Source of the DNA: Sandaracinaceae bacterium
Lineage (GTDB): Bacteria > Myxococcota_A > Polyangia > Polyangiales > Houyiibacteriaceae
DNA: 64,000 nt
Reading direction: 5' to 3'
Assembly: GCA_016706685.1 (NCBI GenBank)
Contig: JADJJE010000024.1
Coordinates: 1 to 64,000 of the forward strand
Positions within the stretch are counted from its first letter, which is position 1. Every line of letters begins with the position of its first letter. Shown here piece by piece: positions 1-7,706 of the stretch. The notes beneath the pieces are model-generated. The model made no database searches and was not told the DNA's origin. It saw nothing but the letters and a program-made list of their open reading frames with translations. A program made the position numbers and the translations under genes.

Positions 1-527
1 ACGTGCGCTGGCTGGCCAGCGGACCGCGCTGCGGCATCGGCGAGCTCACCATCCCCGAGAACGAGCCGGGCAGCTCCATCATGCCGGGCAAGGTGAACCC
101 CACGCAGTGCGAGGCCACCACCATGGTGTGCGTGCAGGTCTTCGGGAACGACGCCACCATCGGCTTCGCGGGCTCGCAGGGCAACTTCGAGCTCAACGTG
201 TTCAAGCCGGTCATGGCCTACAACCTGCTGCAGTCCGTGCGCCTGCTGGCCGACTGCTCCGAGAGCTTCGAGGAGCACTGCGTGGCCGGCCTCGAGCCCA
301 ACCGCACCGTCATCGAGCAGAAGCTGCATGGCTCGCTCATGCTGGTGACCGCCCTCAACCCCCACATCGGCTACGACAACGCGGCCAAGGTGGCCAAGCA
401 CGCCTACAAGACCGGCGGCACGCTCAAGGCGGCGGCCATCGAGCTGGGCCTGCTCACATCCGAGCAGTTCGACGCCTGGGTGAAGCCCGAAGACATGGTC
501 GGGTCCCTGAAGGCGCCCCAGTCATGA
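1..527 (+). CDS. fumC: Class II fumarate hydratase, C-terminal part (cut by window edge)
   Basis: This is the last 175 or so residues of a homotetrameric class II fumarase, which interconverts fumarate and malate in the TCA cycle. The fumarase/aspartase superfamily signature GSSIMPGKVNPTQCEA lies about 25 residues into the visible part, followed by the expected helical C-terminal domain (SLMLVTALNPHIGYDNAAK). The family is about 460 residues long, so roughly the first 290 lie upstream of the window. The stop codon overlaps the ATG of the next gene (ATGA), which suggests translational coupling. Argininosuccinate lyase and aspartase share the signature, but NPHIGYDNA followed by a GGTLKAAAIELG tail is typical of FumC. 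Confidence 0.95.
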   Translation, partial: VRWLASGPRCGIGELTIPENEPGSSIMPGKVNPTQCEATTMVCVQVFGNDATIGFAGSQGNFELNVFKPVMAYNLLQSVRLLADCSESFEEHCVAGLEPNRTVIEQKLHGSLMLVTALNPHIGYDNAAKVAKHAYKTGGTLKAAAIELGLLTSEQFDAWVKPEDMVGSLKAPQS

Positions 528-1663
528 GCGGAAACGTCGAGATCCGTGAGCACCGCATGGGGCTCGACCTCGAAGACTTCATTCGGGTCCAGTACGACAT
601 CTTTCGGAACGACCCGGCCTACATCCCGCCGCTCGAGATGGAGCTGCGTGACCGCCTGACCCCCGGCAAGAACCCGCTCTTCGAGCACGCGGAGGGCACG
701 CTCTTCACGGCCTGGCGCGGCGGCAAGCTGGTGGGGCGCTGCTCCGCGCAGATCGACCGCGAGCACCTGCGCGTGCACCAAGACGAGACGGGCTTCTTCG
801 GCTTCCTCGACACCATCGACGACGCCGACGTGGCGCACCGCCTGCTGGCCTCCGCCGAGTCGTGGCTCAAGGCGCGCGGCATGAAGCGCGTGCGCGGCCC
901 GTTCTCGCTCACCATCAACGAGGAGTCGGGCGTGCTGATCGACGGCTTCGAGCACCCGCCGGTGCTCATGATGCCGCACTCCACGCGCTACCAGGCCGGG
1001 CTCATCGAGTCCTACGGCTACGAGAAGGTGCAAGACCTCTACGCGTGGAAGTACGTGGTGGCGGAGCCGCCGCCGCGCGCAGCCAAGGCCCACGCCGACA
1101 TGATGGCGCTGCCCGAGGTGCGCTTCCGCAGCGTGGACAAGTCGCGTATGCGCCAAGAGGTGGACACGCTGGTGGAGATCTTCAACGACGCGTGGAGCGA
1201 GAACTGGGGCTTCGTGCCGGCCACCGAGGCCGAGGTCGCGAAGATGGCGCAGGACTTCAAGCTGCTGCTGGACCCCGACCTGGCGTTCTTCGCCGAGGTG
1301 GAGGGCCGCGAGGTGGGCATGGTGGTGTGCATCCCCAACCTCAACGAGGCCGCGCGCGACCTCAACGGCAAGCTCTTCCCCTTCGGCTGGGCCAAGCTGC
1401 TCTACCGCCTGAAGGTGAAGGGCACCTCGTCGGCGCGCCTGGTGCTGCTGGGCCTGCGAAAGGACATGCGCGCCAAGAAGCGCTACGGCGCCCTGTCCAC
1501 GGCCATGTACGCCGAGCTGGCCTACCGCGGCATGAAGAAGCCGCAGTACAAGTGGGCGGAGCTCAGCTGGACGCTGGAAGACAACCGCCCCATCAACCTG
1601 GGCATCAAGGCGATGCGCGCGCAGATCTACAAGACGTACCGCGTGTACGAGAAGGCTCTCTGA
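524..1663 (+). CDS. GNAT-like acyltransferase domain protein
   Basis: This 379-residue protein starts at the ATG that overlaps the fumC stop. It resembles a conserved proteobacterial family of GNAT-fold proteins of unknown substrate. Recognisable stretches are VQYDIFRNDPAYIPPL near residue 25, then FFGFLDTIDD and LKARGMKRVRGPFSLTINEE, where an acetyl-CoA-binding loop would lie. The second half looks like another GNAT-like unit (ALSTAMYAELAYRGMKK, then a C-terminal WTLEDNRPIN). No signal peptide or membrane segment is visible, so it should be cytoplasmic. Its stop overlaps the start of the next gene by one base. The family call comes from recognising sequence patterns; the substrate is unknown. 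Confidence 0.7.
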   Translation: MSGNVEIREHRMGLDLEDFIRVQYDIFRNDPAYIPPLEMELRDRLTPGKNPLFEHAEGTLFTAWRGGKLVGRCSAQIDREHLRVHQDETGFFGFLDTIDDADVAHRLLASAESWLKARGMKRVRGPFSLTINEESGVLIDGFEHPPVLMMPHSTRYQAGLIESYGYEKVQDLYAWKYVVAEPPPRAAKAHADMMALPEVRFRSVDKSRMRQEVDTLVEIFNDAWSENWGFVPATEAEVAKMAQDFKLLLDPDLAFFAEVEGREVGMVVCIPNLNEAARDLNGKLFPFGWAKLLYRLKVKGTSSARLVLLGLRKDMRAKKRYGALSTAMYAELAYRGMKKPQYKWAELSWTLEDNRPINLGIKAMRAQIYKTYRVYEKAL

Positions 1664-2103
1664 TGTTGACCTCGGGTGTCCTTCCGCTGGCGCTGCGCGC
1701 CCTCCACCTCGTTGGCGCCATCCTCTGGGTGGGCGGCGTGGCCTTCGTGGGCATCATGGCGCTGGCCGCGGCCACCGCCGAGATCGACTCGCAGAAGCTG
1801 GCTCGCGTGGCCCGCATCGGCGTGCTGGCGCGGGTGACCGTGGGCATGGGCCTCGCCTGGGTGGCGGGCCTGCTCATCCTGGTGCCGTCGTTCGGCGACG
1901 TGTACGCGCGGGCGGGCTGGATGCACGCCAAGCTCACCCTCATCCTGGTGGCCTCGGCGCTCACCGGTGTGCTGTCGGGGCACCTCCGCAAGGCCGCCAA
2001 CGGGAGCGTCCCGCTCTCGCCGGGCAAGCTGCGCGGGCTGTCGAGCGCCGTGCTCGCGGTGGCCACGCTGGTCGTGTTCCTCGCCATCATGAAGCCGTTC
2101 TGA
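1663..2103 (+). CDS. Four-helix membrane protein, HemJ/CopD-like
   Basis: A 146-residue integral membrane protein with four predicted hydrophobic helices, at about residues 10-33, 50-73, 88-106 and 120-143. The ALHLVGAILWVGG segment in helix 1 and GWMHAKLTLIL before helix 3 recall HemJ-type protoporphyrinogen oxidases and CopD-like proteins, whose conserved histidine and lysine/arginine sit in these places. The start ATG overlaps the previous stop (TGATG), so it is co-translated with the GNAT-like gene. It could be a divergent HemJ or simply an uncharacterised DUF membrane protein. No other haem gene is nearby, so the function stays open. Confidence 0.6.
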   Translation: MLTSGVLPLALRALHLVGAILWVGGVAFVGIMALAAATAEIDSQKLARVARIGVLARVTVGMGLAWVAGLLILVPSFGDVYARAGWMHAKLTLILVASALTGVLSGHLRKAANGSVPLSPGKLRGLSSAVLAVATLVVFLAIMKPF

Positions 2104-2288
2104 GCGTGAACCCGGGGTCACGCCCGCTGTCCGGAGCGTGAACCCACGGCGCACGTCCGCGCGCTTGGCCACGCTTTGGGGGTCTTGGTAGCCTGTGGGG
2201 AGCGTCGCCCTGTTGGCACGTTGGTCGCATAGCGCAGCCGACGTACCGCTCACGCGCCCAGTCCACCGTCGTTCACCAAGAGCCCACC

Positions 2289-2780
2289 ATGCCGAAGCCT
2301 CGCTCGCTGCTCCTCCGTCGTCTCTCGTCCTTGCTGGTCACCGGGGGCTTGGTCGCCACGAGCGCAGCCTGTGGATCCGACCCCCTCATCGTGACGGGCC
2401 GCGTGGACGTGGCGGTCTCGCCCGACACCACCGTGGTGGTGGACTTTCCCACGGCCACCACGCTGGTTCGCTCCCCGCGTGCCATCAACACCAGCGTCGC
2501 GGGCGAGTGCACCGTCGAGCGCGACTTCTTCAGCGTCATCGTCTCGCGGGACGAGGCATCCACCGGGCTGCGCAACGTTCACATCAGCAGCGACGAGGCC
2601 TCGGTGGACATCGGCGGCGTGGTGTACAGCGGGCTCGAGGGCGTGGGCTGCCTGATTGCCACACGCGTGTCGGACCCCGGCTACGGCACCATCACCTTCG
2701 ACGTGGACTGCGCGCTCGATGACGGCGAGGGCAACACGGTCTCTGCGGTTGGCGCCCTGAGCTTCGAGGGCTGCCACTGA
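2289..2780 (+). CDS. Putative lipoprotein of unknown function
   Basis: A 163-residue protein with a basic N-terminus (MPKPRSLLLRR), a hydrophobic stretch and a lipobox TSAAC that puts the lipidated cysteine at residue 28. The mature part is rich in valine, threonine and aspartate and looks beta-rich. Three further cysteines (in GECTV, VGCLI and VDCAL) plus one at the C-terminus (EGCH) could form disulfides. I do not recognise a family. The gene stands alone: 185 bases separate it from the previous gene, and it converges with the DUF882 gene four bases downstream. A weak promoter-like pair, TTGGCC (2165) and TAGCCT (2189), lies upstream. Confidence 0.65.
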   Translation: MPKPRSLLLRRLSSLLVTGGLVATSAACGSDPLIVTGRVDVAVSPDTTVVVDFPTATTLVRSPRAINTSVAGECTVERDFFSVIVSRDEASTGLRNVHISSDEASVDIGGVVYSGLEGVGCLIATRVSDPGYGTITFDVDCALDDGEGNTVSAVGALSFEGCH

Positions 2781-2784
2781 CGCG

Positions 2785-3429
2785 CTACTGCCCGCGCCAG
2801 CGGCGGCGCGGCCCGTCGTCCACGTGCACGAAGTTGCTGTGCGGGTAGCGGCCCACGCCACCTTCGTGTGTGTCTTCCAGGTGGGTGGTGAGCCGCCGCG
2901 TGGGCACCCCGGGGATGCGAAAATCGAGCGCGCTGCCGAGCATGTGGTAGCTGGCCTCGGCCACGTCGCGGCCCTTCTTTCGCAGGTGCGCGTTGAGCTT
3001 GGGCGAACGGTAGCCACTCACCACGTGCACCCGCGGGCGGCCCTCCCGACGGGCCAGATTGGCGGCGATCGCGAAGGGGGCAGGGCTCATCGGCGATTGG
3101 TCGCCCGTCACCCGGCAACGCAGAAAGCGTGACAGGTCGGCGGCGCCGGGCAGGCCGTCGGTGGGAACGGGCAGCAGCTCCCGCGTGTGGATGTTCCAGA
3201 AGGTGACGTCGAAGCGCTGCGTGCGCGGGTCGCCTGCCAGCCGACGCGCGGCCTTGCGGCTGTAGTCCGGCAGCTCGTCCACGGCCTGGCTGTCCGCTGG
3301 TGTCTCCGCGAGCGTGGGGGCGGGCGGGGGCTCGGCCAGCAGCGCAGCAGGGAGGGCCAGTCCCGTGATGGCGCCCGCACCCAGCGCGGCCACCGCATCT
3401 CGCAGACGTTCGAAGAGGCTCACGGACAC
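2785..3429 (-). CDS. DUF882 / MepK-like M15-fold peptidoglycan peptidase
   Basis: This 214-residue protein carries the DUF882 (YcbK/MepK) fold of the M15 peptidase group, periplasmic enzymes that cut peptidoglycan cross-links. Key segments are VVSGYRSPKLNAHLR (137-150), SYHMLGSALDFRIPG (160-174) and FVHVDDG (200-206). The probable zinc ligands are H162, D169 and H202. The N-terminus has a hydrophobic helix (about 12-32) ending in ALLAEPP, which fits a signal peptide or anchor. The substrate bond (meso-DAP cross-link, as in E. coli MepK) is known for the family but not shown here. The gene is transcribed toward the lipoprotein at 2289. Confidence 0.85.
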   Translation of the reverse strand: MSVSLFERLRDAVAALGAGAITGLALPAALLAEPPPAPTLAETPADSQAVDELPDYSRKAARRLAGDPRTQRFDVTFWNIHTRELLPVPTDGLPGAADLSRFLRCRVTGDQSPMSPAPFAIAANLARREGRPRVHVVSGYRSPKLNAHLRKKGRDVAEASYHMLGSALDFRIPGVPTRRLTTHLEDTHEGGVGRYPHSNFVHVDDGPRRRWRGQ

Positions 3430-3466
3430 GCCGGGATGGTGCCAAGAACCGCGCCCGAGGGCAAAA

Positions 3467-5062
3467 TCAGCTGCCAGAGTCGAGCGCGTCCGAGGGGATG
3501 GCCACTACCACCCGGTTCCGCCCCTCCTTCTTGGCCCGGTAGAGAGCGCGGTCGGCCACCTTGATGAGCTCGCTCTCGGCCTTGTCGGCGGTGGCCAGCA
3601 GCGTGGCGACGCCGATGCTGACCGTGATGTGCGGGGCGGTGCTCGAGTCGGGGTGCAACACCTCGAGACGCTGCACGCGGTAGAGGATGGTCTTGGCCAC
3701 CTGCTCGGCGCCGCCCTCGTCCGTGACCGGCAGGATCACCGAGAATTCCTCGCCGCCATAGCGTGCGGGCAGGTCCGTGGAGCGCGCCGCGGAGGAGGCC
3801 AACACCTGGGCCACCGCTTGCAGGCAGGCGTCTCCGGCTTGGTGGCCCAGCGAGTCGTTGAAGCGCTTGAAGTGGTCGATGTCGATCATCAGCAGCGAGA
3901 GCGGGGCTGCCGTGCGGGTCCCTTGCTGCCACTCCCGACGAAGGCGCATGTCGAAGACGCGCCGGTTGGCGATGCCGGTGAGTGGGTCTTCACGGGACAT
4001 CTTGTCGAGATCGCGTGCCAGGTTGTCGATCAACCGTGCGCGATGGATGCCGATTGATACATATGCTGTCAGGACGATGGAGGCCAAGAGGCCGCCCCAG
4101 AGCACGGACCAGGGCGACCCGGTGTGCCCCTCGGTGAGGTAGCCGGGACCTGCGTCGCTCGAGACCTGCCACGTCCGGCCGGCGACCTCGAGGGTGCGTG
4201 CCCGCCTGAAGGGCGCGTCGGCCTCCGCCTCGCCGACTTCCCACATCAGGCGACGGTTCGTGGGGGAGGTGACGTCGTAGACCCGGACCGTGATGTCGTC
4301 CGCGAAGAGCCGAAGAGCTTCGTGAATCAAGTCAGATACCCGAAACACCCCCATCACCGCTCCGCGCGGCCGTCGAGCGCGGCTGGCGTAGGCATCGTAG
4401 ATGGGCACGAACACGGTCAGCACGGGCCCCGCCTCGTCGCCTTCCTCAGCCACCAGCGAAGTCAGCGGGCCCGTGGCCACGGGTGTCCCGCTCGACAGCG
4501 CTCGCAGGAGAGCCACCGAGCGCTCTTGGTCCGACTGGATGTTCAGTCCCAGCAAGTCACGGTTTGGGTCGATGGGGAAGGTGCTGGCGATGGGGTAGAA
4601 CTGGTCGCCATCGGGCGCGCGCCGCAGGCTGCCATCCCGAGAGAGGTTGCGGACGAAGACGTCGTCTCCGATCTCGGCGGTGAGCGACTCTTCGAAGTGC
4701 TTGCGATCTCCCCCCGCAACCCGTGGCACCCAGGCCAGCGCTTCCACCTCGGCCACGCGCTCGAACAGGGGGGTGGCGAAGTGCTCGAGCCCTGCCTGGT
4801 CCACCGCGTCCCGCGAGTCCACGTAGGCGTAGAGAGCGTCGAGGGCCAGCAAACGTGAGTCGAGCGTGCTCTCGATGGCGGCGACGCGGGCGTCGGCTGC
4901 ACGACCGAAGCGCGCCTCGAGGGCGCCATCCTCGGCGGCACGGGCGTAGCGGAAGCCCGCATAGGCAAGGGCCGACCCTACGATCAGCACGGCGAGCGCC
5001 GGCCCATAACCGAGGGAACGGTTCAGCAGACTGGCTTGCGGTGTGTTCGCCTGTTCCGACAA
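3467..5062 (-). CDS. CHASE-GGDEF membrane diguanylate cyclase
   Basis: A 531-residue sensor that should make cyclic di-GMP. A first membrane helix (about 19-39) is followed by a periplasmic CHASE-type ligand-binding region (about 75-270; note LGLNIQSDQERSVALLRA and GPVLTVFVPIYD). A second helix (SVLWGGLLASIVLTAYVSIGI) leads into a complete GGDEF domain starting at DPLTGIANRRVFD. The active-site motif is GGEEF at 436-440. A product-inhibition I-site, RSTD, lies five residues upstream, so the enzyme is probably feedback-inhibited by c-di-GMP. The start is a TTG; no better start with a full helix 1 was seen. Nearby c-di-GMP users are not obvious, but pilus systems commonly respond to it. Confidence 0.92.
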   Translation of the reverse strand: MSEQANTPQASLLNRSLGYGPALAVLIVGSALAYAGFRYARAAEDGALEARFGRAADARVAAIESTLDSRLLALDALYAYVDSRDAVDQAGLEHFATPLFERVAEVEALAWVPRVAGGDRKHFEESLTAEIGDDVFVRNLSRDGSLRRAPDGDQFYPIASTFPIDPNRDLLGLNIQSDQERSVALLRALSSGTPVATGPLTSLVAEEGDEAGPVLTVFVPIYDAYASRARRPRGAVMGVFRVSDLIHEALRLFADDITVRVYDVTSPTNRRLMWEVGEAEADAPFRRARTLEVAGRTWQVSSDAGPGYLTEGHTGSPWSVLWGGLLASIVLTAYVSIGIHRARLIDNLARDLDKMSREDPLTGIANRRVFDMRLRREWQQGTRTAAPLSLLMIDIDHFKRFNDSLGHQAGDACLQAVAQVLASSAARSTDLPARYGGEEFSVILPVTDEGGAEQVAKTILYRVQRLEVLHPDSSTAPHITVSIGVATLLATADKAESELIKVADRALYRAKKEGRNRVVVAIPSDALDSGS

Positions 5063-5210
5063 CGGAGACCCCGCGGGAATCGTATCATGACAAGCCCGCG
5101 AGCAGCGCGCTCAACCGAAAATTGTGGACATGGGCGAAAAGTCTTACGCACGGGACACGCAAAGCGTGGGTTTGGGGACCGATAAGTGGCCACCACCGGA
5201 GACCCCACAC

Positions 5211-5522
5211 ATGACCACCACCGTTAGGCGTTCGCCCCTCACACCAGACCTCTTGCCCCCTGCGTCGCCTTCGACACCCACCGACTCCCTGTCGGGGGCC
5301 TCTTTCCGCGACTCCTTGCGCCGTGTGGCCGAGGGCATCGCCGACGACGAGCGGGCCATGGACCGCGCGCTCCGGTCTGGCAGCCACGGCCAGCTGGCGC
5401 CGGAGGCGCTCATTGCCCTCCAGGCTCGGGTGTATCGCCACACCCAAGAGCTGGAGCTGGGCAGCAAGGTGGTGGACAAGGCAGCCGGCGCCGTGAAGCA
5501 GACGCTCCAGTCTCAGCAGTGA
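5211..5522 (+). CDS. YscI/SctI-like type III secretion inner-rod protein (orphan)
   Basis: A 103-residue protein whose second half resembles the YscI/PscI/HrpB inner-rod family of type III secretion systems. The visible pattern is LIALQARVYRHTQELELGSK followed by VVDKAAGAVKQTLQSQQ at the extreme C-terminus. It matches the family pattern of a hydrophobic-x2-L-Q start, an amphipathic helix with EL-x2-K, and a terminal -Q. The N-terminus is proline/serine-rich and disordered, as in YscI. Length (about 100) fits the family. The ATG at 5211 is preferred; an in-frame ATG at 5124 would add 29 residues. No other secretion-apparatus gene lies in the window, so it is an orphan here. This is a motif-based call without a database search. 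Confidence 0.55.
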   Translation: MTTTVRRSPLTPDLLPPASPSTPTDSLSGASFRDSLRRVAEGIADDERAMDRALRSGSHGQLAPEALIALQARVYRHTQELELGSKVVDKAAGAVKQTLQSQQ

Positions 5523-5538
5523 GTCGGGCTCCGTGGCT

Positions 5539-6276
5539 TCAGGAGCCGTTGGGCGCGCAATCCGCCAGGGCGCGCTCCCAGCGCTCGGCAGCGGTGGTGC
5601 CAGGGGCGTCGCAGCGATGCGCGCGGGGGTGCCCTTCCTCCAGCACGATTCCCAGCGCTCGCAGGGTGGCCGCGGCTCGCGCCACGACCTCGGGGGGGAC
5701 GGCTTCTCCCGTCTCGGCGAGGTCCAGCAGGGCGGCGTAAGCGTCGGCCGCTTCCGACCAAGCACCCACGGACTGGGCCAGCGCGCCGCGACGGTGCTGC
5801 AGGTCCACGTGCTCGCGATGACGCCGGGTGGCTTCACGCAACAGGCGGAGCGCGTCTTGCTCGCGCGCGCTAGCCACGAGGGCATCTGCCAACGCTGCTA
5901 CCAGCGCGGTGTCGTCGGGCGCCCGGAGCCGGCCCGCCTCGAGGATGGTGATGGCGTCGGCGGGGCGCTGGAGCAGCAGGAAGGCGCGCCCCAGCTCGAG
6001 ATAAGGCTGTGGCGCGGATGGGTTGGCCCGCATGGCGTCTTCGAAGTGACGCTGGGCGAGCGCCGTGTGGCCGGCCGCCGCCTGGGCACGACCCCGCGCG
6101 AGCTCACGCTCCATGCGGGCCTCCCTGCGGCGCGTGAGGTCCGGGTCGGTCAGCGCGGCTTGCGCGTGCGCACGGCTGGGGAGCCACCCCAGGCCCACGA
6201 GGCTGAGACACACGAGAACGACGAAGCGGTGGGGCAGCACGCCCGAGTGTAGCGAGCTGCGAGGTGGTGGGGCCAC
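5539..6276 (-). CDS. Exported TPR-repeat protein
   Basis: A 245-residue protein with a signal-peptide-like N-terminus (VVLVCLSLVGLGWLPSRAHA then a cut before QAAL) followed by TPR-like helical repeats. RAQAAAGHTALAQRHFEDAM and PSAPQPYLELGRAFLLLQRP show the TPR spacing. The GTG at 6276 sits directly after the sigma-factor stop. A second GTG at 6240 would give a tighter signal peptide and may be the true start. It forms a minus-strand pair with the sigma factor upstream. TPR proteins bridge protein complexes, and a role in secretion or envelope assembly is only inference. It ends 17 bases from the SctI-like gene, in convergent orientation. Confidence 0.75.
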   Translation of the reverse strand: MAPPPRSSLHSGVLPHRFVVLVCLSLVGLGWLPSRAHAQAALTDPDLTRRREARMERELARGRAQAAAGHTALAQRHFEDAMRANPSAPQPYLELGRAFLLLQRPADAITILEAGRLRAPDDTALVAALADALVASAREQDALRLLREATRRHREHVDLQHRRGALAQSVGAWSEAADAYAALLDLAETGEAVPPEVVARAAATLRALGIVLEEGHPRAHRCDAPGTTAAERWERALADCAPNGS

Positions 6277-6277
6277 C

Positions 6278-6934
6278 TCAGACGGCCAGCAGCTCGCGCA
6301 GGCGGTCCAAGCCCTTGTGGTGCAGCCGGCTGGCCCAAGAGATGCTCAGCCCCAGCTCGCGGGCCACGTCGTCCAGCGAGCGCTCGTCGAAGTAGAACGC
6401 CACCAGGATGGTTCGCTCGCGCTCGGGCAGCTGCTGGAGTGCGCGCCGCACCTCGGTCTGACGCTCGCGGCGCAGCAGGGGGCCGTCGGGCGTGGGCGCA
6501 GCGTCGGGGTCGGCGTCCACACAGCTGGCCACGAACGACGTGGTCAGGCGCGCGAGCGTCCGCTGCATGGCCTCGGCGGCCCGCTCGGGGGAGCGACCCG
6601 CAGGATCGGCGGCGCGCTCGAGGCCAGCGCTCTCGGCGATGTCGTCTGCGGCCTGCTGGCGCTTGGCCCGCAGCATGCCCTTGGGCGGCGCGTCCACCAT
6701 CTTGCGCACGCCGTCCAGCATGGCGCCGCGGATGCGGTAGTAGGCAAAGGTCCCGAAGCGGGCTCCGCGGCTGGCGTCGAAGCGTGAGTGCGCCTCGAGC
6801 AGCCCCTGAATGCCGAACGCCTCGAGGTCCTCCACGGCCACCTGTGTCCCCACCTCGGCGCGGACTCGGCGCGCGATGGCGTGGATGAGAGGCTTGTGCT
6901 CGCTGATCAGCGTGGCGCGGTCGGAGTCGCTCAT
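6278..6934 (-). CDS. FliA/WhiG-type sigma-70 family factor
   Basis: A 218-residue group 3 (FliA/WhiG/SigF-like) RNA polymerase sigma factor. Region 2 carries the hallmark FGTFAYYRIRGAMLDGVR (60-77), which is nearly diagnostic of this group. Region 4 (about 165-215) has the helix-turn-helix RSLDDVARELGLSISWASRL. The ATG at 6934 fits region 2 better than the longer frame beginning at 6976. Family members drive flagellar, secretion or developmental genes. None of those, and no anti-sigma factor, is in the window, so its regulon is unknown. It is followed immediately by the TPR gene and diverges from the unknown gene at 7076. Confidence 0.9.
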   Translation of the reverse strand: MSDSDRATLISEHKPLIHAIARRVRAEVGTQVAVEDLEAFGIQGLLEAHSRFDASRGARFGTFAYYRIRGAMLDGVRKMVDAPPKGMLRAKRQQAADDIAESAGLERAADPAGRSPERAAEAMQRTLARLTTSFVASCVDADPDAAPTPDGPLLRRERQTEVRRALQQLPERERTILVAFYFDERSLDDVARELGLSISWASRLHHKGLDRLRELLAV

Positions 6935-7009
6935 GGGCAGTCGCGGAGAGGGCGGTGTGTCAGGATACGCACACACGCATACATGCAGTGGCGAACCATG
7001 ACCCGAAAA

Positions 7010-7071
7010 CGCGAAGGTGCCACCCGCCCACGCGGGTGATGCAGCCGGCGACCCAGGCTGCTACCTTCGCG
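7010..7071. repeat. Nested inverted repeats in the sigma/7076 divergent spacer
   Basis: A perfect 9-bp inverted repeat (CGCGAAGGT at 7010-7018, ACCTTCGCG at 7063-7071) encloses a perfect 7-bp hairpin (CACCCGC at 7021-7027, GCGGGTG at 7032-7038). The structure ends four bases before the ATG at 7076, in place of any recognisable ribosome-binding site. It could fold in the mRNA leader of that gene or act as an operator for the divergent pair. Confidence 0.5.
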
Positions 7072-7075
7072 GCCG

Positions 7076-7702
7076 ATGAGCACGCTCGCGAGACCGGGAT
7101 TGGCGCGCACGGACCGTGGCGTGTCACGGCCGCTCCGAGCGTGGCTGACGCGAGCACTCTCGGACGACATGGCCCTCGACGAGCTGGCCCTGGCGTGGCG
7201 CGAGCACCCGCCGGCCGAGCGGCGCCAGCTGGTGAGCCTGTTCCACCGCGACGTCAGCGATGCGTCGGTGGACCCGGCGCGCGCGCAGGCGCTCTTCGCC
7301 ACCATGCTGGTGCTGGAGGATGACGCGGTCCTGCAGGCCGAACTGCTCGCCAAGCTCGGCGCGCTCGAGCCGGCCTGCGGCGCCTTCGTGTATGGGAACG
7401 CCACCGCAGGCGGTGCGGCACTCTGCCGCGAGCTGAGCGCCAGCCACTGGGAGTGCCTGGTCATCGACTGGCATGACGGAACGGCGGGGCGGGTGGAGCA
7501 CCGAACGGTGGAAGCAGGCACGAGCCGAGCGGCCATGGCATCCATCCCACCCGCGCAAGACGAACAGGACACATGGCAGCAAGTCAGCGCCCACACGGCA
7601 TGTGACCGCTTCGCGTTGCCGCTCCTGCGCTACACGCGAAGTGGTGGGCAGCTGCCGCCCGGTGCCGGGCGCTTTGCCACCCTCCTCACGCGCGGCAGCT
7701 GA
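7076..7702 (+). CDS. Unknown cytoplasmic protein
   Basis: A 208-residue protein that I do not recognise. The first 110 residues look helical and charged (LDELALAWREHPPAERRQLVSLF, then an acidic stretch). The middle holds GAFVYGNATAGGAALCRELS and WECLVIDWHDG, and the C-terminal third seems loosely structured. No signal peptide or membrane helix is visible. It ends just four bases before the ATG of the receiver-kinase at 7707, so the two may form one unit and it might be a partner of that signalling protein. It diverges from the FliA-like sigma gene across a 141-bp spacer. Confidence 0.6.
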   Translation: MSTLARPGLARTDRGVSRPLRAWLTRALSDDMALDELALAWREHPPAERRQLVSLFHRDVSDASVDPARAQALFATMLVLEDDAVLQAELLAKLGALEPACGAFVYGNATAGGAALCRELSASHWECLVIDWHDGTAGRVEHRTVEAGTSRAAMASIPPAQDEQDTWQQVSAHTACDRFALPLLRYTRSGGQLPPGAGRFATLLTRGS

Positions 7703-7706
7703 AGCC

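Noticed and set aside
2106..2121. 16-bp near-perfect palindrome after the HemJ/CopD-like gene
   Set aside because: One mismatch, no T-tract and common by chance at this GC content; not strong enough to list as a site.
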